From NCBI GenBank assembly GCA_039028975.1, contig JBCCHB010000140.1, positions 1-45,121 on the forward strand: 45,121 nucleotides of DNA. The letters are read 5' to 3'. Both the position numbers and the translations under genes were made by a program. The notes under the pieces are model-generated. The model made no database searches and was not told the origin of the DNA. It was given only the letters and a program-made list of their open reading frames with translations. Positions 25,837-34,024 of the stretch are shown in pieces (the first letter of the stretch is position 1; each line of letters begins with the position of its first letter). Origin of the DNA: JAHBNG01 sp039028975 (GTDB taxonomy: Bacteria; Chloroflexota; Anaerolineae; Caldilineales; Caldilineaceae).

Positions 25837-26300
25837 TCACCACGGCACCTTCATGATCGGCTCATCACTGCCAACTGAGCGAGTATACTTCTCGGCCATG
25901 CCAGCGGCCAGCGCCTCATCAGCCAAGTTTTTTCCTTCGTAGTAGACCGGATTTAGCCATCTACCAAAAGGGTCCTCTTTTATCATTTCGGTGTAAACAT
26001 GGCCTAGGTGGCCTATCTGGGATACAACCCAGTCCCTAGAGATTATGCCCTCAGCTCTCTCTTCACCCTTTATCTCTGGTGTGTCGACGCCTGCTAGGCG
26101 AATTTTGATGCGCTCACGCTCGCCCGGCTCAGTCAGTTCGTAGCCACTAGACTCATCAATGGCTATTTCTCGATAGAGATTGGGGCGAACTTCCACCCAT
26201 TGCGAAATCCCATCAGGGAAAACGCGGGGAAATACTCGACGATAGCCCAATACGTATCGCCTTCATATATGCGCTCAAGCCATGCCTTATGCCGGGGCAT
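25837..26300 (-). CDS. Staphylococcal nuclease-like protein split by a -1 frameshift
   Basis: The long open frame (from a TTG at 26250) holds RLAGVDTPE (R, D, T, E of the SNase active site) and DPFGRWL (second Arg), then KNLADEALAAGMAEKY, matching the end of thermonuclease domains. The N-terminal beta strand with the first Asp (EGDTYWAIVEYFP) is in another frame starting at the ATG at 26300. A -1 step at U-UUC-CCC (26226-26232) joins them as YFP-RVFPDG. So all catalytic residues exist but in two frames: a programmed slip, a recent mutation, or a base missed in a C run. It overlaps the 3' end of the gene upstream. Role: probably nuclease, perhaps host DNA degradation. Confidence 0.7.
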
Positions 26301-26556
26301 TGATTTTTCCTTGGTAGCCAATCTCTCCTTGTTCGTTTATTTGTAATTTGTGAATAATGTATTCAATATCTAGCGTATCCAAATAGCCCCATTCGGAGTG
26401 ACCGCCCGGTGTCACCACATACCAGCCGGATTGCGATGGATCTACCTCTATGTTGATGCCTGCCCTGCCCTTCCCTGATATCCACTCGAAATTGCGGGAG
26501 CCTTGAAACTCATAGCAATGAAGAGTCAGACACCTGCAAGCCTTGCGCTGGCTCAT
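26287..26556 (-). CDS. Hypothetical accessory protein
   Basis: An 89-residue protein starting at the ATG at 26556 with AGGGAGGA upstream; this ATG overlaps the upstream stop as ATGA. Cys-rich N terminus (KACRCLTLHCYEF), a beta middle (FEWISGKGRAGINIEVDPSQSGWYVV, GHSEWGYLDTLDI), then a helix (IEYIIHKLQINEQGEIGYQ). No family was recognised. Probably a small soluble protein. Confidence 0.6.
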   Translation of the reverse strand: MSQRKACRCLTLHCYEFQGSRNFEWISGKGRAGINIEVDPSQSGWYVVTPGGHSEWGYLDTLDIEYIIHKLQINEQGEIGYQGKINAPA

Positions 26557-26762
26557 CGAATCCTCCCTGGTAACCAATCTCTATCATCGTACTCGCTAAT
26601 GGTTCCGTATTTGCCATATCGGCAATTGTACCTGGCGACCAATCGCTGCTGAGCTTTGAAGAGAGCGCCATTCAGGCACGGAGCCACGTCTGCCAGCCAG
26701 AGCAGAAGATCGCACAACAATAGCCATGTGACACGCAGCAGGAAAGCCGATAGCCCGAGCAC
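26553..26762 (-). CDS. Small membrane protein
   Basis: About 69 residues from a GTG at 26762, two bases after the stop of the holin-like gene; a TTG at 26783 is also possible. The first half is hydrophobic and Leu-rich (LLRVTWLLLCDLLLWLADV), probably one or two membrane segments. The second half is basic and soluble (QRLVARYNCRYGKYGT). Together with the previous gene it could form a lysis or membrane-effector pair. This is a guess from order and hydropathy. Confidence 0.55.
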   Translation of the reverse strand: MLGLSAFLLRVTWLLLCDLLLWLADVAPCLNGALFKAQQRLVARYNCRYGKYGTISEYDDRDWLPGRIR

Positions 26763-26763
26763 G

Positions 26764-26943
26764 CTAGTTCCGCAAATTTGCAATCGCGGCCACTAGCGCA
26801 CCGACAACACCCGCTATAGTTTCGGCTGCATCAGGTAGCCACGGTGCATCAGCGGCAATGACGCCGATTGCAACCAGCAGGCCCAGCAGGCCCGCTACTA
26901 CCTCCACGGCTTTGGATTTTTTCTCAGTTGGTTGTTCGTTCAT
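26764..26943 (-). CDS. Holin-like small membrane protein
   Basis: A 59-residue protein. A charged N terminus (NEQPTEKKSK) leads to a hydrophobic helix (VEVVAGLLGLLVAIGVIAA), a short Pro/Asp loop, and a second helix (AETIAGVVGALVAAIANL). Two close transmembrane helices and a small size are holin-like. GGAAGG lies 9 bases upstream of the ATG. It starts four bases after the stop of 26948-27646 and is followed by another membrane protein. No endolysin was recognised nearby, so the lysis role is inference. Confidence 0.6.
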   Translation of the reverse strand: MNEQPTEKKSKAVEVVAGLLGLLVAIGVIAADAPWLPDAAETIAGVVGALVAAIANLRN

Positions 26944-26947
26944 TTAT

Positions 26948-27646
26948 TCAGACCTTCCTATCACGCCGCCCGGAGACACCAAACCCCGGGTCAAAAAGGG
27001 GCTGAGCGATTGCCTCATCATCTCTCTCTCTTGTCAAATCAATAGCGCCACCGCTCAGGATAAAAGCAGTCAACTCTCTATCGTTCATTTCTAGCGCGTC
27101 GTGGCCAGGAGGTACAAAAAAAAGCTTATCATCCGGCAAAAGAGGCAAAACTCTAACAGGAAATCCAAATATATTCATTGATAACATGTTCCTTTGATAG
27201 TCCTCAGTCGGGGTATAGCCCGCTTCTGCCTTGACCATATTCCACATTCGCGGAGACATCGCATACAGCTCAACTTCGTCAACTACTGGCCGAGATTCAT
27301 CCAACGCTCTCTTTGCTTCCCGTAGCGACTCCAATGTAAGCCCTGGCCCCTCTACGCTAGTTGCTGCCGTGCTAGTCGTGCATATCGTTTCTCTTAATTC
27401 TTCCTCATCGATATCAATATCGGCAATCGTTTTCCATCGACGCACCTTACCATTTATTACGGGTTCGTATTTCAAAGGGGCATGCCTACTAGGTCCAAGG
27501 TGATAGCTAAAGCTCGCCCTAGCAAAGCCCTTCATCATCTCCTTTTTTTGCTCTTCGATTATTTGCTTAACGCTCTCTTGAATCGCATTTTCAATCATTT
27601 TATCAAAAGCCTCAGAAGAAAAAAGCGCTACTGATATAGCTGCCAT
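26948..27646 (-). CDS. Protein of unknown function, possibly capsid-related
   Basis: A 232-residue protein adjacent to the portal-MuF gene (start one base before its stop). Residues 1-40 are helical and charged. Residues 100-175 have a pattern seen in phage coat proteins: a helix ESLREAKRALDESRP, a V-E-L-Y-A-M-S-P-R-M-W strand-helix step, then MNIFGFPVRVLPLLPDDKLFFVP, which resembles the 'G-x-P-V' strand of HK97-fold coats. It may be a second coat-like or head-decoration protein. The similarity is by eye and weak. No other family was recognised. Confidence 0.6.
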   Translation of the reverse strand: MAAISVALFSSEAFDKMIENAIQESVKQIIEEQKKEMMKGFARASFSYHLGPSRHAPLKYEPVINGKVRRWKTIADIDIDEEELRETICTTSTAATSVEGPGLTLESLREAKRALDESRPVVDEVELYAMSPRMWNMVKAEAGYTPTEDYQRNMLSMNIFGFPVRVLPLLPDDKLFFVPPGHDALEMNDRELTAFILSGGAIDLTRERDDEAIAQPLFDPGFGVSGRRDRKV

Positions 27647-29953
27647 TTATTGCTCCGTATTATGAAGAGGCCAGCACGTCGGGCATACTCGCTCATCATT
27701 CGCAGTCTTCCAAATATACACCCACGTGCCATCAGCTTTTCGCATCAGCGATAGCCAGCATCTGCACTGATGGTGACTATCCCGCGTCGGTTTCTTGCGC
27801 GGCGGTCTATCAACGAGGCCGGTGCTCATGTACGAAGTAATCGTACCCTCGGTGTAGGCATTCGTCACCTCAGTTGACGCAATCAACTTGGCCCGGCTTT
27901 GGCCAAATGTTCTCTCCAGCTCATCATCCAGCGCTTTTAGCGGCTCCTCATTGTCTACCCACTCGCTTACCGCCTGCTGAACCTGCTTGCGGGTTGTATC
28001 ATTCACCTGCCCGATTAACTCGCCCGCATGATCATTTGCCCATTCACGGGCGGCGGTTGTAGCGCTCACCCAATCAAATCCGAGACCGATATTGTCTAGC
28101 TGTCCGACCGCCGTAGCCACGCCCAGGTCAGCCGACAGGACAAGCATCTTACGCAGGGCATCACGTAGAGTACCCACAATCGGTATCTCTGGCTCATCAC
28201 CATCCCCAACCGCGGCCACCACCGCTTTTCTCTGCTTGTCCAAAGCCTTGGCAATGCTCTCTTCGCTCTCCTCCTCGATGCTCATGCGGACTTCCCGCTC
28301 TGCCTCTCCATTCTCTGGGTCGAGCTGAAGAGTCATCTTGGCCGTGGCAAACACTTTGCCGATATCGTCGCCGCGCGACAAGCCTAAGCCAACAAGCGCC
28401 TTCACCCAAGCCGAAAGGTGCTCGGATTCAAATGAGACATCGACGCTACGCCCCTTCCTGGCTCGATTCTGAGCCTTCTTTTGCCATAGCTCCAAATCGG
28501 CTTCGGCCTCGGCGGGGCCTGCAATCTGCTCAGGCTCAGCAACCTTATACTGAGGCTGTTGTTGAAGTCCTTCTGATGAGGACTGATTAATGGTCACCGT
28601 CGTCGGCTGAAAAGAGACCTGCGCCTTAATTTGCTGAAGTTCCGCTGAGATTTCACTGAGGGCCAATTTTACTTCATCGGGTAATTCGTTCGGCTCTAGC
28701 TCGGTAGCATCAGGCTCCTGGGGTGCATCTTCGGGTGCATCTTGGGGTACAGACTGGCCGATCTCCGCAGTGAGCATATCGCCCCGCTCATCACCGATAG
28801 GGTCGTCGTTGTAGAACTCTCGCCGAACCTCGTCTATGGTGTGGGTCTTGGCGTATGTATCCTCACGCTTAAGTTCAAGCTCGACATCTTTGGGCCGGAT
28901 ATCATCGAACTGACAGACCAAGCCATCTCCATAGACGGGCAGGATGTCATTCGTAATCTTCTCGGCCAGCATATTCAGCTTTGGCCAAACGCCGATAGAA
29001 AGAAAGATGCTTTCGCCAGTCTTGCTGTTGGCCTCGGTGGCATTGACATCTAGCATGGATGCCGAGCCGGGCGCGATACGATTATAGATCTCTTGCCGAG
29101 AAAAGGCCCGAGAATCGAGCAACATCATGTCTGTCTGACTGAGAGCGGTCTGAACATAATTCACCGCTCCTTCACCTACCCCTTGCAGCATCATCAGCTT
29201 TCTATTGCTGCCGCCGTACTCGGTTTCCACCGTCTCTTTCATCTTATCCCATGACGCCCTGTCGGTGCGGCTGGAAAAGGTCAAAATCCCACTCGGCTTT
29301 GCGTTATCCTTGGCGAAGAAGTTTTTATCCCACTTCGTTATCTGGTAATCCAGTTCCGAAGTGTTATACAAATTCCGCACCACAGACATTCCCGTAAACA
29401 TGTCGTGGGGATTGAATGTTTTGAAGTGGCAAATCTCTCTAGCGTCAATGGGTAGCTCCCGCCCATCGCCCGGATCGAACGCGTAGTGCCTGACGAACAT
29501 CCGGCCATCTGGTACGGGCCGAATCATTCTGGATGGGATAATCCATATCTCGACTGGAACACCATTACGCTGCGACCTATTGAGCCACCAATAGCAATTC
29601 CCCGTGATGATGTACCAAGCGAAAGTTGCCTGCAAGAACTCATGGCGAGAGTGCAACGGGTTCGGCTTTTCAAGAAGCGTCTCGAAGCCATGATTATCGA
29701 TATCCTTGAATCCAGTCCCTGCGCGCTTCTTCACAGAGTTCGCCGTCGTCGCTGCCTTCTCGGCAACTAAGTCAACCGCGCCCATCAGCCACGATACTTT
29801 TGTGGCCAGGTCTATTTGAGCCTCCATATGCCATGGATCCGGCTCGTAAAAATGCTCATGGCGAGCGTACGCGCTCAGCCAGCGCGGAGACTTTTCGACC
29901 CGGGCGGCCTTAGTGTAGCCGAAATAGGATAATGTGTGCTCAATAAAATTCAT
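27647..29953 (-). CDS. Portal protein fused to Mu gpF-like domain
   Basis: A 768-residue protein. Residues about 30-400 match HK97-family portal proteins (a WLMGAVDLVAEKAA helix, FLQATFAWYIITGNCYWWL, IWIIPSRMIRPVPDGR, EICHFKTFNPHDMFTGMS, NFFAKDNAKPSGIL, FSRQEIYNRIAPGSAS). Residues about 400-640 are an acidic linker, probably flexible. Residues about 640-768 resemble the Mu gpF head morphogenesis domain (AKLIASTEVTNAYTEGT, then a C-rich region ending in DERVCPTCWPLH, a likely zinc site). Portal and MuF proteins are separate genes in many phages. The end overlaps nothing, and the start overlaps the large terminase by four bases. Confidence 0.9.
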   Translation of the reverse strand: MNFIEHTLSYFGYTKAARVEKSPRWLSAYARHEHFYEPDPWHMEAQIDLATKVSWLMGAVDLVAEKAATTANSVKKRAGTGFKDIDNHGFETLLEKPNPLHSRHEFLQATFAWYIITGNCYWWLNRSQRNGVPVEIWIIPSRMIRPVPDGRMFVRHYAFDPGDGRELPIDAREICHFKTFNPHDMFTGMSVVRNLYNTSELDYQITKWDKNFFAKDNAKPSGILTFSSRTDRASWDKMKETVETEYGGSNRKLMMLQGVGEGAVNYVQTALSQTDMMLLDSRAFSRQEIYNRIAPGSASMLDVNATEANSKTGESIFLSIGVWPKLNMLAEKITNDILPVYGDGLVCQFDDIRPKDVELELKREDTYAKTHTIDEVRREFYNDDPIGDERGDMLTAEIGQSVPQDAPEDAPQEPDATELEPNELPDEVKLALSEISAELQQIKAQVSFQPTTVTINQSSSEGLQQQPQYKVAEPEQIAGPAEAEADLELWQKKAQNRARKGRSVDVSFESEHLSAWVKALVGLGLSRGDDIGKVFATAKMTLQLDPENGEAEREVRMSIEEESEESIAKALDKQRKAVVAAVGDGDEPEIPIVGTLRDALRKMLVLSADLGVATAVGQLDNIGLGFDWVSATTAAREWANDHAGELIGQVNDTTRKQVQQAVSEWVDNEEPLKALDDELERTFGQSRAKLIASTEVTNAYTEGTITSYMSTGLVDRPPRKKPTRDSHHQCRCWLSLMRKADGTWVYIWKTANDERVCPTCWPLHNTEQ

Positions 29954-31626
29954 GCGAAAGCTATTAGATCCATGCCCGTCAACACCCCTTCACCAGCAAA
30001 TGTAAGAGCAAGGGAGTCGGCATAATTCGGTGAGCGACTAAGCATCTCTTTCATTGTGTCCTTGTCCATCACCTTGATTTTCCCATTCTTTATTTCATAC
30101 GTTGGCGTAATTAGCTCCTGTATTAGCTCTTCGACATCCGGTATCATCGCGTCACCCGACGCAAACCAGATTCTGAGCGACCACCACAATTGATCACGAA
30201 GCAAACCGAACTTTCCTATTTCCACATCATGCGTTGGAGAGCTAGCAACCATAACCCGCTTTGCGTCACAGCTCGTTTCGATTTTGCCGCCCTGTGCAAT
30301 AATACCGAGATCTTCTTTTGTGATACCGCGTTGCATGTGTGGTGGCACGCCGGCCCCAACGCCAGTGGCATCTATATACGCAACATATGCGTCTACCTCT
30401 CGGTAAATATCGATAAATTCATCACCCGTTTCGCTAATGTCCATGCCTTCCCACTCTTCAAAGTGAGATATAAAATCACCGTAGCGAATGGTCGCCACAT
30501 TTTTGTCATCACCAAATTCGGCAATGTCCCCGCCGAGCATAGCCCTAACACCTTTCGGCGGCTGCTCGCCATGCTCCGCTACGTATACTTTCCAGCGGGT
30601 CACGGCTGCATAAATGTCAGCCCTGCTGATGAGCTGGCTAACGCCTGCCGCGGGGTACTCAGCCAAGACCATGTAAGACAGCGCAGGGTCTGTTACTTTG
30701 CGCCAACCAGCAGCCAGCGGTGGGTACACCGTCTTGCCATTGAGGGCCAGGGCTGTCGAGCCAACCAGGAAACTCGGCACCTCAAAGCACTCCCCATCGA
30801 CCTTGTCCCCGTCAGCCAGCGGTCTCGACCACTCATTGATGCGCCTGACGGTTGTGTTCCTGTCCACGGCCCCGGGTATCAAGTCTTTGCCAGTACGCAC
30901 ATTCGGGTGGTTGAACGCCGACAGCTTGACTACATTGGCCTCGCCATTGCGCTCCTTGCGTTCAAGCGGCCCTGACTGGTGGCGAGGATTGAACATAACA
31001 AGCAGCCGAACGTGACCACCAGTCATGCAAGACTCGATGCCCTTGTACACCTCGGGGGGTATGGCGTCCCCCTCATCCAGAATAAAGAGCATGTACGGGG
31101 CGTGCTTCCCGCTGAACTTGGCTTCCCTTTGTTCAGGCGTCCCTGTCGACGGGATGGTAAGCCCCGTAATAAATGAGTCCTTAGACCGATCCTTGGCCCG
31201 AATGTTCATCACGCCAATTTCGTCAGACTCAAAGAGAGATGGATTGTTAAAGACCACGCTATCAAGCTCGCCCCAGAGCAGTTTCTTTAGATTACCCTCT
31301 GGTGGGGCTGCTGCCGTAAAAACTTTAGATGCCGGATGCGCTTTGTAAAACCAGGTCGCTATACGCGCTGCGCCGTGCGTTTTCCCTGTAGAATTAGCGC
31401 TTTTGGCAATTGTGACAGGATTGTCACGCACCGACTCCATCACGGCAATGATATCGTCGGTAAACTCTTCGCCTAAAACTTCGCTGCCAAATGCGGCGGG
31501 GTCTTGCTGATATCTTGCAAATTCCGGCTCAGAAATAGATTCCGCTAGCTCTTCTTCAAACTTCAGAACTAACGAGTCTTCGAGCGTCTGAGGCGATTGC
31601 GGCCATGACTGATTTGTCGCTAACAT
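29950..31626 (-). CDS. terL: Terminase large subunit
   Basis: About 558 residues. ATPase motifs: Walker A AKSANSTGKTH (residues about 74-84) and Walker B FILDEGD. Nuclease motifs: GGDIAEFGDDKN, YIDATGVGAG and NYADSLALTFAG, each with a metal-binding Asp. The ATG at 31626 has AGGGAG only one base upstream; a TTG at 31644 is the alternative. The gene overlaps the small subunit gene by 71 bases, so translation is coupled. It cuts and pumps DNA into the head. Confidence 0.92.
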   Translation of the reverse strand: MLATNQSWPQSPQTLEDSLVLKFEEELAESISEPEFARYQQDPAAFGSEVLGEEFTDDIIAVMESVRDNPVTIAKSANSTGKTHGAARIATWFYKAHPASKVFTAAAPPEGNLKKLLWGELDSVVFNNPSLFESDEIGVMNIRAKDRSKDSFITGLTIPSTGTPEQREAKFSGKHAPYMLFILDEGDAIPPEVYKGIESCMTGGHVRLLVMFNPRHQSGPLERKERNGEANVVKLSAFNHPNVRTGKDLIPGAVDRNTTVRRINEWSRPLADGDKVDGECFEVPSFLVGSTALALNGKTVYPPLAAGWRKVTDPALSYMVLAEYPAAGVSQLISRADIYAAVTRWKVYVAEHGEQPPKGVRAMLGGDIAEFGDDKNVATIRYGDFISHFEEWEGMDISETGDEFIDIYREVDAYVAYIDATGVGAGVPPHMQRGITKEDLGIIAQGGKIETSCDAKRVMVASSPTHDVEIGKFGLLRDQLWWSLRIWFASGDAMIPDVEELIQELITPTYEIKNGKIKVMDKDTMKEMLSRSPNYADSLALTFAGEGVLTGMDLIAFA

Positions 31627-32179
31627 GCTCCCTGACAATATCAACCAAACTGGTAACTAGTAGATATGCCCGCTCAGCAGTTATCATCTGCTGCATCTCT
31701 ACGAGGCGCTTACGCTCAGACTCTACCAAGGACTTTCGATGGCCTACCGCTGTATAAATTTCATCCCACGAATTGGCATCATCGCCACCCGATTGGATGA
31801 TAGCACCAATGGCGTCCACATATTCGAGAATCTTTTCTCCATCATCCTCTTTGCGGGCCTTGTCCAAGGCAACCCAGTGATTTCTCAACATATCCCACAT
31901 GATCCACGGCTTATTTTTGCCGATACCCTCAACCAATTCGGCTAGCCTAGCATCCAGCAAAGCGATCTCATCCCGCATCATGATGAGGTCATCGTCATTT
32001 TGCGCCTCTTCGTAGCGCGCTGCTAATCGCTCGGGTAGGTACTTGGAGTAGCGCCCCGTTTTGAATGTCGCGCTGTCTTTGCCTGCCAAGCTTTTGCCGC
32101 CGTGCATTCTGCATCGACCATTGGGCATAGGTGGATTTTCACATGTGCCGCCCGCTTTTGTCTTTGCTCCACATTTCAT
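31556..32179 (-). CDS. Terminase small subunit-like protein
   Basis: A 207-residue protein beginning with a Cys/His knuckle (MKCGAKTKAGGTCENPPM, then GRCRMHGGKS), a common N-terminal feature of phage small terminase-associated proteins. The rest is helical (LAARYEEAQNDDDLIMMRDEIALLDARLAEL, then KRLVEMQQMITAERAYLLVTSLVDI), suggesting an oligomeric coiled coil. Position directly before the large subunit supports the call. It probably binds the packaging site. Confidence 0.75.
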   Translation of the reverse strand: MKCGAKTKAGGTCENPPMPNGRCRMHGGKSLAGKDSATFKTGRYSKYLPERLAARYEEAQNDDDLIMMRDEIALLDARLAELVEGIGKNKPWIMWDMLRNHWVALDKARKEDDGEKILEYVDAIGAIIQSGGDDANSWDEIYTAVGHRKSLVESERKRLVEMQQMITAERAYLLVTSLVDIVREHVSDKSVMAAIASDARRLVSSEV

Positions 32180-32331
32180 GATTCAATAATAGTGCATGGG
32201 GTGAACTGGGTGCATGGAGTGAGCCAAAAAAGCCACCACCACTTACGCCATACCGCAGCCCCAATAAACCCGAAGCCAAAGCCAGCGATAACCGCCGCTA
32301 CCATAAAGAAATAAAAGTCGGGGTTACTCAT
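32176..32331 (-). CDS. Small single-pass membrane protein
   Basis: A 51-residue protein from the ATG at 32331 (AGGA upstream), overlapping the terminase small gene as ATGA. A Phe-rich hydrophobic segment (FYFFMVAAVIAGFGFGFIGAAVW) is followed by basic-aromatic RKWWWLFW. Too small for a confident assignment: possibly a pinholin or a membrane anchor. An in-frame extension upstream to 32445 looks non-coding. Confidence 0.55.
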   Translation of the reverse strand: MSNPDFYFFMVAAVIAGFGFGFIGAAVWRKWWWLFWLTPCTQFTPCTIIES

Positions 32332-32380
32332 CGTCCTGAACCCCCACCAAGCGCACAAATGGTTCAATGTCCGGCACTGC

Positions 32381-33403
32381 CTAATGCTGCCGCGTCGCAA
32401 TCCGCACGACGCTACACTGCGAATCATGATGGGGATACGAATCACTAGCGTTGTACCGCTTCACGCTCAAGAATAGTCGAGTTGCCTTCTCGAGCTGGTC
32501 CGTAGCGTTGTCGCTGATTTTCACATTCATCATATTGTTCGGCTGGTCTAGTGTAATCGATGCCCACGCGGCCGTAGTTGCGGCCCCATTGAGCACCTTT
32601 AGCCCCGCGGGGCCAGGCCCACCAGCCGACTCGATTTGCATGATTGCCTCTGAATCAGCATCTATCAAGCGGCGCTTGATAGTGAGCACGGCATACGTCG
32701 TGTCGTCAGGGAATGAGCCATTGATTGGAAACTCCACCGTGGAGCCAATTGGTATCTGCAGGTTTCCATCGCCATCTAGAAAGCTGACCAAATTAATGGT
32801 ACTTACTTGGCTGATGATGGCGTTTGCGATGGACTCAGCCGTTACGGTCAATGAGTTTGCATTGGTGAGCGCTTCAGCAGCACTGCCGGACACGCCACTA
32901 TGAGCCGCTAGCAGCTCAGCCCATACAGTATCCGCAATAATGCCTGCCGATGTATCAGGAGAATTTTCTAGCGCATTGGCCGTGTATCGGCTCACCCCGC
33001 CATCATCCTCAATAAGCTCATTCAAAAGAGCAGTCGCCGCACCTGGTTTGCTTGCTGGATCATAATTTGAAGCAAACAGGTGATCTAGGTGGATATCAGA
33101 CAAAGCCAAATCCACCTCAGCTTTAATTTGAGTGGCCGTTGGCCAATCCCCCACCGCAACCAGCTTTGAGCCGTCCCATCTAGAAAAATAGGCCAACCTG
33201 GTGACGGAACTTTCAATAAACTGGACATAGTAAATGGTATTGGCAACAGCTTCTGGCGGCATATCACCAACATAGGCGGGTGGTGTCTCTCCATTGGGAG
33301 ACAAGCCTACCGTGCTGCCTACCTGGGTACTAGCATCACTCGCCAACACTTTGGCCGTGTATGTCAATCCAGTTTCATCGAAAACAACTAGCTCGTTAGA
33401 CAT
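32381..33403 (-). CDS. Fibre-like structural protein
   Basis: A 340-residue protein. The N-terminal ~95 residues are beta-rich (VVFDETGLTYTAKVLASDASTQ, TIYYVQFIESSVTRLAYFSRWDGS). A helical stalk-like stretch follows (LSDIHLDHLFASNYDPASK, SAAEALTNANSLTVTAESIANAIISQV), then a beta C-terminal domain (DTTYAVLTIKRRLIDADSEAIM, ATRLFLSVKRYN). This organisation and its position next to other fibre genes suggest a tail or head fibre. A shorter protein of similar layout is at 495-1016. Confidence 0.65.
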   Translation of the reverse strand: MSNELVVFDETGLTYTAKVLASDASTQVGSTVGLSPNGETPPAYVGDMPPEAVANTIYYVQFIESSVTRLAYFSRWDGSKLVAVGDWPTATQIKAEVDLALSDIHLDHLFASNYDPASKPGAATALLNELIEDDGGVSRYTANALENSPDTSAGIIADTVWAELLAAHSGVSGSAAEALTNANSLTVTAESIANAIISQVSTINLVSFLDGDGNLQIPIGSTVEFPINGSFPDDTTYAVLTIKRRLIDADSEAIMQIESAGGPGPAGLKVLNGAATTAAWASITLDQPNNMMNVKISDNATDQLEKATRLFLSVKRYNASDSYPHHDSQCSVVRIATRQH

Positions 33404-33405
33404 TT

Positions 33406-33672
33406 TTATCCAGCATATTTAACGTCTATCTCTGAATGTGGGACATTGTCAGGTCCAACAGAATGACGGATATACAAGACGCACCCCGTCTCCAATTGCG
33501 CCTGAGAAACCATTTTGATTAGACGAATCTTTTGCTCATCTATGAATTTCTGCACGTCCTCTTTTGGGTCGCTTGTTAAATGTTCGGGGCCATCTTTAGA
33601 CTGATAAGTAATGTCTTTGCCGTCATGCCCCAGATCGCCTTCCTTCGGCTCTTGTTTTTCACTTTTACTCAT
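33406..33672 (-). CDS. Small charged protein, unknown
   Basis: An 88-residue protein from the ATG at 33672; the first eight bases overlap the end of the upstream gene. A charged N terminus (SKSEKQEPKEGDLGHDGKD), a helix with an EDVQKFIDEQKIRLIKMVSQAQ segment, and a short beta end. The structural-module position suggests a fibre assembly factor. Nothing else was recognised. Confidence 0.5.
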   Translation of the reverse strand: MSKSEKQEPKEGDLGHDGKDITYQSKDGPEHLTSDPKEDVQKFIDEQKIRLIKMVSQAQLETGCVLYIRHSVGPDNVPHSEIDVKYAG

Positions 33673-33991
33673 CCGAATCACCTGCCGGAATAGATATATT
33701 GAATGTACCTGGAGCAGCTGTTTCGATTGCCCGCATTGTAGTAACAATTGCCTCCATAGCCGCGCGGATTGCCGCTATGTGTGGTTGAACCCCTGCTGTT
33801 ACAGTGTTGTGAAAACCGTCATAATCCGAATAGTCACCGATCAAAGCGGCTAGCAAATCATCGTATGCAGAAAGTGCAGAGACGCAATTAGGATAAACAC
33901 CATTTGCCAAAATTAGCCTCGGAGCATCCCTTAGTCTTCTATACTCCTCCATTTTCTGTTCATCAGCCGCTGTTGAAATTGTTATACTCAT
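33665..33991 (-). CDS. Small helical structural-module protein
   Basis: A 108-residue protein from the ATG at 33991; an earlier ATG at 34018 sits inside a small dyad and has no ribosome-binding site. Helical (KMEEYRRLRDAPRLILANG, SALSAYDDLLAALIGDYSDYDGF, AIRAAMEAIVTTMRAIETA). No family was recognised. It is placed between two fibre-like genes, so it may be a fibre-assembly protein. Confidence 0.5.
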   Translation of the reverse strand: MSITISTAADEQKMEEYRRLRDAPRLILANGVYPNCVSALSAYDDLLAALIGDYSDYDGFHNTVTAGVQPHIAAIRAAMEAIVTTMRAIETAAPGTFNISIPAGDSDE

Positions 33992-34024
33992 CCTGTTCGC
34001 TATCCTTTTAAACCGCATTGCGGT

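Noticed and set aside
30190..30975. 261-codon plus-strand ORF opposite the large terminase
   Set aside because: The terminase frame has all its catalytic motifs; the opposite frame is a shadow.
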